Part shown: positions 5,305 to 7,412 of the stretch, piece after piece
Layout: the number at the start of each line of letters is the position of its first letter
How positions within the stretch are numbered: the stretch's first letter is position 1
NCBI GenBank assembly: GCA_003537695.1
Contig: DPRC01000199.1
Span: 12,619 to 20,030, forward strand
Source: Polaribacter sp.
GTDB lineage: Bacteria > Bacteroidota > Bacteroidia > Flavobacteriales > Flavobacteriaceae
Reading direction: 5' to 3'
DNA length: 7,412 nt
The notes under the pieces: model-generated
The model's input: only the letters and a program-made list of their open reading frames with translations
What the model was told of the DNA's origin: nothing
Databases searched by the model: none
Translations under genes and position numbers: made by a program

Positions 5305-6450
5305 ATGAAAATACAACGCACCACCTATTTATCTTTAGGAACCAATCAAGGAGATAAACTTGAAAACTTACAAAATGCCGTTCACTTAATAGATGAAAGC
5401 ATTGGTGGCGTTCAAAAAATATCTGCTATTTATAAATCTCCTTCATGGGGCTTCGAAGGAAATGAATTCTTTAATATTTGTATTAGCGTCTCCACAGACC
5501 AACTTCCAGCAACTTTGTTAGAAAGTTTGCTCGCTATAGAAAAAGAATTAGGACGAACACGTACAAACCAAAAAGGATACCAAAATAGAAATATAGACAT
5601 CGATATCTTATTGTTTGAGGATGAAATTATTTTTTCAAAAACACTTACAGTTCCGCATTCAAAAATGTTGGAACGTAAATTTGTGCTGCTTCCCTTAGTG
5701 GAAATTGCTCCAAACACAATACATCCAATAGAGAAAAACCAATTGCATGTGTGTCTGCAGAACTGCAGCGATACTTCAGAGGTTTTGAAAATTACCCAGC
5801 GCCTCGAAAGACCTATACAGATTACAGAAAAATACAATTATATTGCGATTGAAGGAAATATTGGTGCAGGAAAAACTTCTTTAGCAAATCTCCTTTCTGA
5901 CACATTCAATGCAAAATTGGTTTTAGAACGCTTTGCTGACAATCCTTTTTTACCAAAATTTTATGAAGACAAAGAGCGCTATGCCTTTCCCTTAGAAATG
6001 AGCTTTTTGGCAGACAGGTATCAACAACTTAGTGATGATTTAGCGCAATTTGATCTCTTTAAAAATTTTATTATTTCTGATTATTATATTTTTAAATCTT
6101 TAATATTCGCACAGGTAACCTTGCCTGAAGATGAATATCTTTTGTATCGAAAAATGTTTAATTTAATTTATAAGGAGATTCCCAAGCCAGACTTATATGT
6201 TTACTTATACCAAAATACAGATCGCCTTCTAGAAAATATTAAAAAAAGAGGGCGCACCTATGAACAAAATATTGAATCTGAATACCTTGAGAAAATTCAT
6301 GATGGGTACAAAAGCTTTATCAATACACAAGATGGTCTAAATTTACTAATAATAGATGTGTCTGAAATGGATTTTGTGAACACACCTGCAGACTATAATT
6401 TTATAATCAATAAAATAAAGAATCATCCACCAAACAAGAGCGGAAATTAA
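5305..6450 (+). CDS. folK: Fused HPPK (FolK) and deoxynucleoside kinase
   Basis: A single 381-codon frame encodes two enzymes. Residues about 5-160 are 6-hydroxymethyl-7,8-dihydropterin pyrophosphokinase, which transfers pyrophosphate from ATP to the pterin in folate synthesis: YLSLGTNQGD (8-17) and QNRNIDIDILLF (93-104), where Asp98 and Asp100 match the Mg-binding pair of E. coli FolK. After a short linker, residues about 176-375 are a deoxynucleoside kinase of the dCK/dGK type: P-loop GNIGAGKT (184-191), LERFADNPFLPKFY (207-220) with the probable catalytic Glu208, and the lid KKRGRTYEQ (313-321). Two usual kinase positions differ: the base-binding Gln is Glu231 (PLEMSFLADRY) and the Arg of the D/E-R-S motif is Tyr260 (SDYYIFKS). 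No stop or frameshift lies between the domains, so this is a real fusion; I recall the same arrangement in other flavobacterial genomes. No matching promoter was found; 5289-5296 (TTTCTTTG) is one base off the -7 consensus but very near the ATG. Confidence 0.92.
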   Translation: MKIQRTTYLSLGTNQGDKLENLQNAVHLIDESIGGVQKISAIYKSPSWGFEGNEFFNICISVSTDQLPATLLESLLAIEKELGRTRTNQKGYQNRNIDIDILLFEDEIIFSKTLTVPHSKMLERKFVLLPLVEIAPNTIHPIEKNQLHVCLQNCSDTSEVLKITQRLERPIQITEKYNYIAIEGNIGAGKTSLANLLSDTFNAKLVLERFADNPFLPKFYEDKERYAFPLEMSFLADRYQQLSDDLAQFDLFKNFIISDYYIFKSLIFAQVTLPEDEYLLYRKMFNLIYKEIPKPDLYVYLYQNTDRLLENIKKRGRTYEQNIESEYLEKIHDGYKSFINTQDGLNLLIIDVSEMDFVNTPADYNFIINKIKNHPPNKSGN

Positions 6451-6453
6451 TTT

Positions 6454-6491
6454 AAAAAAGGGGGTCTATATTCCTACAGACCCCCTTTTTT
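6454..6491. terminator. Bidirectional terminator between folK fusion and gldC
   Basis: A perfect 14-bp inverted repeat, AAAAAAGGGGGTCT (6454-6467) and AGACCCCCTTTTTT (6478-6491), surrounds a 10-nt loop. Each strand reads a GC-rich stem followed by six T, so it can serve both the plus-strand folK fusion (stop 4 bases before it) and the minus-strand gldC (stop 17 bases from it). It is placed exactly where two convergent genes meet. Confidence 0.92.
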
Positions 6492-6507
6492 ACATATCAC
6501 AAGTATT

Positions 6508-6840
6508 TTACTTCAATTCCAACTTCTCTGCAAAGTAATCGCAAAAATCACGCATGGTTGCTCCCATTTTTTCATCTGCTGTTGCCCGTTCAAAAGTATC
6601 TGCCATCGCTACTAATGTTTGATGGTAAAATTGCTTCATTTCGTCTACAGGCATGTCCTTTGTCCATAAATCCATACGCAATGTATCTTTCTTCTTATGG
6701 TCCCATACAGATATCATGATGGCTTTAGCTGCCTCCTTATCGATGCCTCCATCGGCTGCAGTCCAAGAAATTTCTTCCGGAACTTTATTTTCATCTAAAG
6801 CGATTTTAAATTTAATTTCTGAATTGTGTTTTCCTGACAT
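6508..6840 (-). CDS. gldC: Gliding motility protein GldC
   Basis: A 110-residue protein that I recognise as GldC by its length, its conserved blocks SWTAADGG (25-32), SVWDHKKKDTLRMDLWT (44-60), KDMPVDEMKQFYHQ (61-74) and DFCDYFAEKLELK (98-110), and its place directly after gldB. It has no signal peptide, lipobox or membrane segment. In Flavobacterium johnsoniae, gldC lies next to gldB and supports gliding motility; its biochemical role is not known to me. The ATG overlaps the gldB stop by one base (TAATG), so translation is probably coupled. A shared bidirectional terminator follows 17 bases beyond its stop. Confidence 0.93.
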   Translation of the reverse strand: MSGKHNSEIKFKIALDENKVPEEISWTAADGGIDKEAAKAIMISVWDHKKKDTLRMDLWTKDMPVDEMKQFYHQTLVAMADTFERATADEKMGATMRDFCDYFAEKLELK

Positions 6841-7412
6841 TATTTTCTAGGCTTGTATTTCGATTTTGTAAATAAATCTAGTTCGTTAATCTTTAATAAG
6901 TCCTGCAAAGATACATCATTATGTTTCATATAAGACCTTACAATCTGCCAACCAACCCATACACCAATACTGCCTGGAGACAAATGATCCTGCTCTCTGT
7001 AAAACTTAGAAAACGGGGCTGGATCTATAAAGCGTTTGTTCAAATTTTGATCCGTACTAAATAAAAGTTCTTTTTCAATAAAATAGCTCCATACCTGCTC
7101 CTCATTTGTAACTGCCCAATTCAATTTTCCCTCTTCATGGCCACTCTTCACTTTGTCTGAAACCGAAGGTAAGTAACAATCTAACAAATACATTTTCTTT
7201 CCTTCGTAAATCATTTTAGCGATAAAACTTCGCTCTTGGGCCCTTGGCAACTGTTTTGCGATAAATGCCGCTGCTACATCCACAATTAGGTGTTCCTTCG
7301 TATTGTTCTCTTTGATGTATGCAGGAAAATCTGCATAGAATTTATGATTTCCCCCCAGGTAAACATCTAAGGAAATAATTAACAAACTGTCTGCATATAG
7401 GACCCTACTGTT
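6840..7412 (-). CDS. gldB: Gliding motility lipoprotein GldB, C-terminal 190 residues (cut by window edge)
   Basis: The frame is open to the right edge, where it reads NSRVLYADSLLIISLDVYLGG; the 5' end, including any lipoprotein signal peptide, lies outside. The TTG at 7385-7383 is an internal codon, not the start. Counting from the edge, SLDVYLGGNHKFY (14-26), the ERSFIAKMIYEGKKMYLLD block (60-78) and SPGSIGVWVGWQIV (145-158) are the recognisable parts. GldB is a membrane-anchored lipoprotein needed for gliding in F. johnsoniae. The C-terminal pattern (an EGK helix, then GxIGxWxGWxIV) recalls DUF2268/YjaZ-like putative metalloproteases; that resemblance is by eye and unproven, and no HExxH motif lies in the part visible here. 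It is followed by gldC with a one-base overlap. Confidence 0.88.
   Translation of the reverse strand, partial: NSRVLYADSLLIISLDVYLGGNHKFYADFPAYIKENNTKEHLIVDVAAAFIAKQLPRAQERSFIAKMIYEGKKMYLLDCYLPSVSDKVKSGHEEGKLNWAVTNEEQVWSYFIEKELLFSTDQNLNKRFIDPAPFSKFYREQDHLSPGSIGVWVGWQIVRSYMKHNDVSLQDLLKINELDLFTKSKYKPRK

Noticed and set aside
5430..5837. A 135-codon minus-strand frame opposite the HPPK domain
   Set aside because: It lies entirely within clear HPPK coding sequence on the other strand and its translation has no family features.

Overview
The window comes from a Bacteroidota genome, most likely family Flavobacteriaceae. It is AT-rich and contains gldB/gldC-type gliding genes. Two promoters carry the Bacteroidota -7 element TAnnTTTG, Shine-Dalgarno signals are weak or absent, and pheA, an aminotransferase and tyrA lie in the order I associate with flavobacteria. 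Genus cannot be assigned from the sequence alone.

Left part, minus strand (1-2213): the promoter-proximal end of a phenylalanine/tyrosine biosynthesis operon. Reading leftwards it has a canonical promoter (2213-2183), a 26-codon leader peptide with the run Phe-Tyr-Phe-Phe-Tyr-Tyr-Phe-Phe (2162-2082), an intrinsic terminator ending only 17 nt before the next gene (2063-2031), then pheA (prephenate dehydratase), a PLP aminotransferase, and the first 16 codons of tyrA (prephenate dehydrogenase), which leaves the window. Both gene junctions are 4-base ATGA overlaps. The end of the leader-peptide gene can pair over 12 bp with the 5' arm of the terminator. The two structures exclude each other, which is the layout of a classical ribosome-mediated attenuator. 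This regulatory system is the main discovery candidate.

Middle (2214-5257), plus strand: about 230 bp of AT-rich spacer without genes, a -7 promoter element, then rpsO (ribosomal protein S15), a strong terminator, a 140-bp spacer with two small hairpins, and pnp (polynucleotide phosphorylase) with its own terminator. The rpsO-pnp order matches that of E. coli and many other bacteria.

Right part (5305-7412): a plus-strand gene encoding a two-domain protein, an N-terminal folate enzyme (HPPK, FolK) joined in frame to a C-terminal deoxynucleoside kinase. It converges on a minus-strand pair, gldC and the 3' part of gldB (cut by the window edge), with one perfect bidirectional terminator between them. 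The gld genes belong to the gliding-motility machinery of Bacteroidota.

Most protein-coding content is conserved core or lineage-typical material without frameshifts, mobile elements, tRNAs, rRNAs or CRISPR. The novelty lies in the pheA leader, with lesser interest in the FolK-kinase fusion and the rpsO-pnp spacer.
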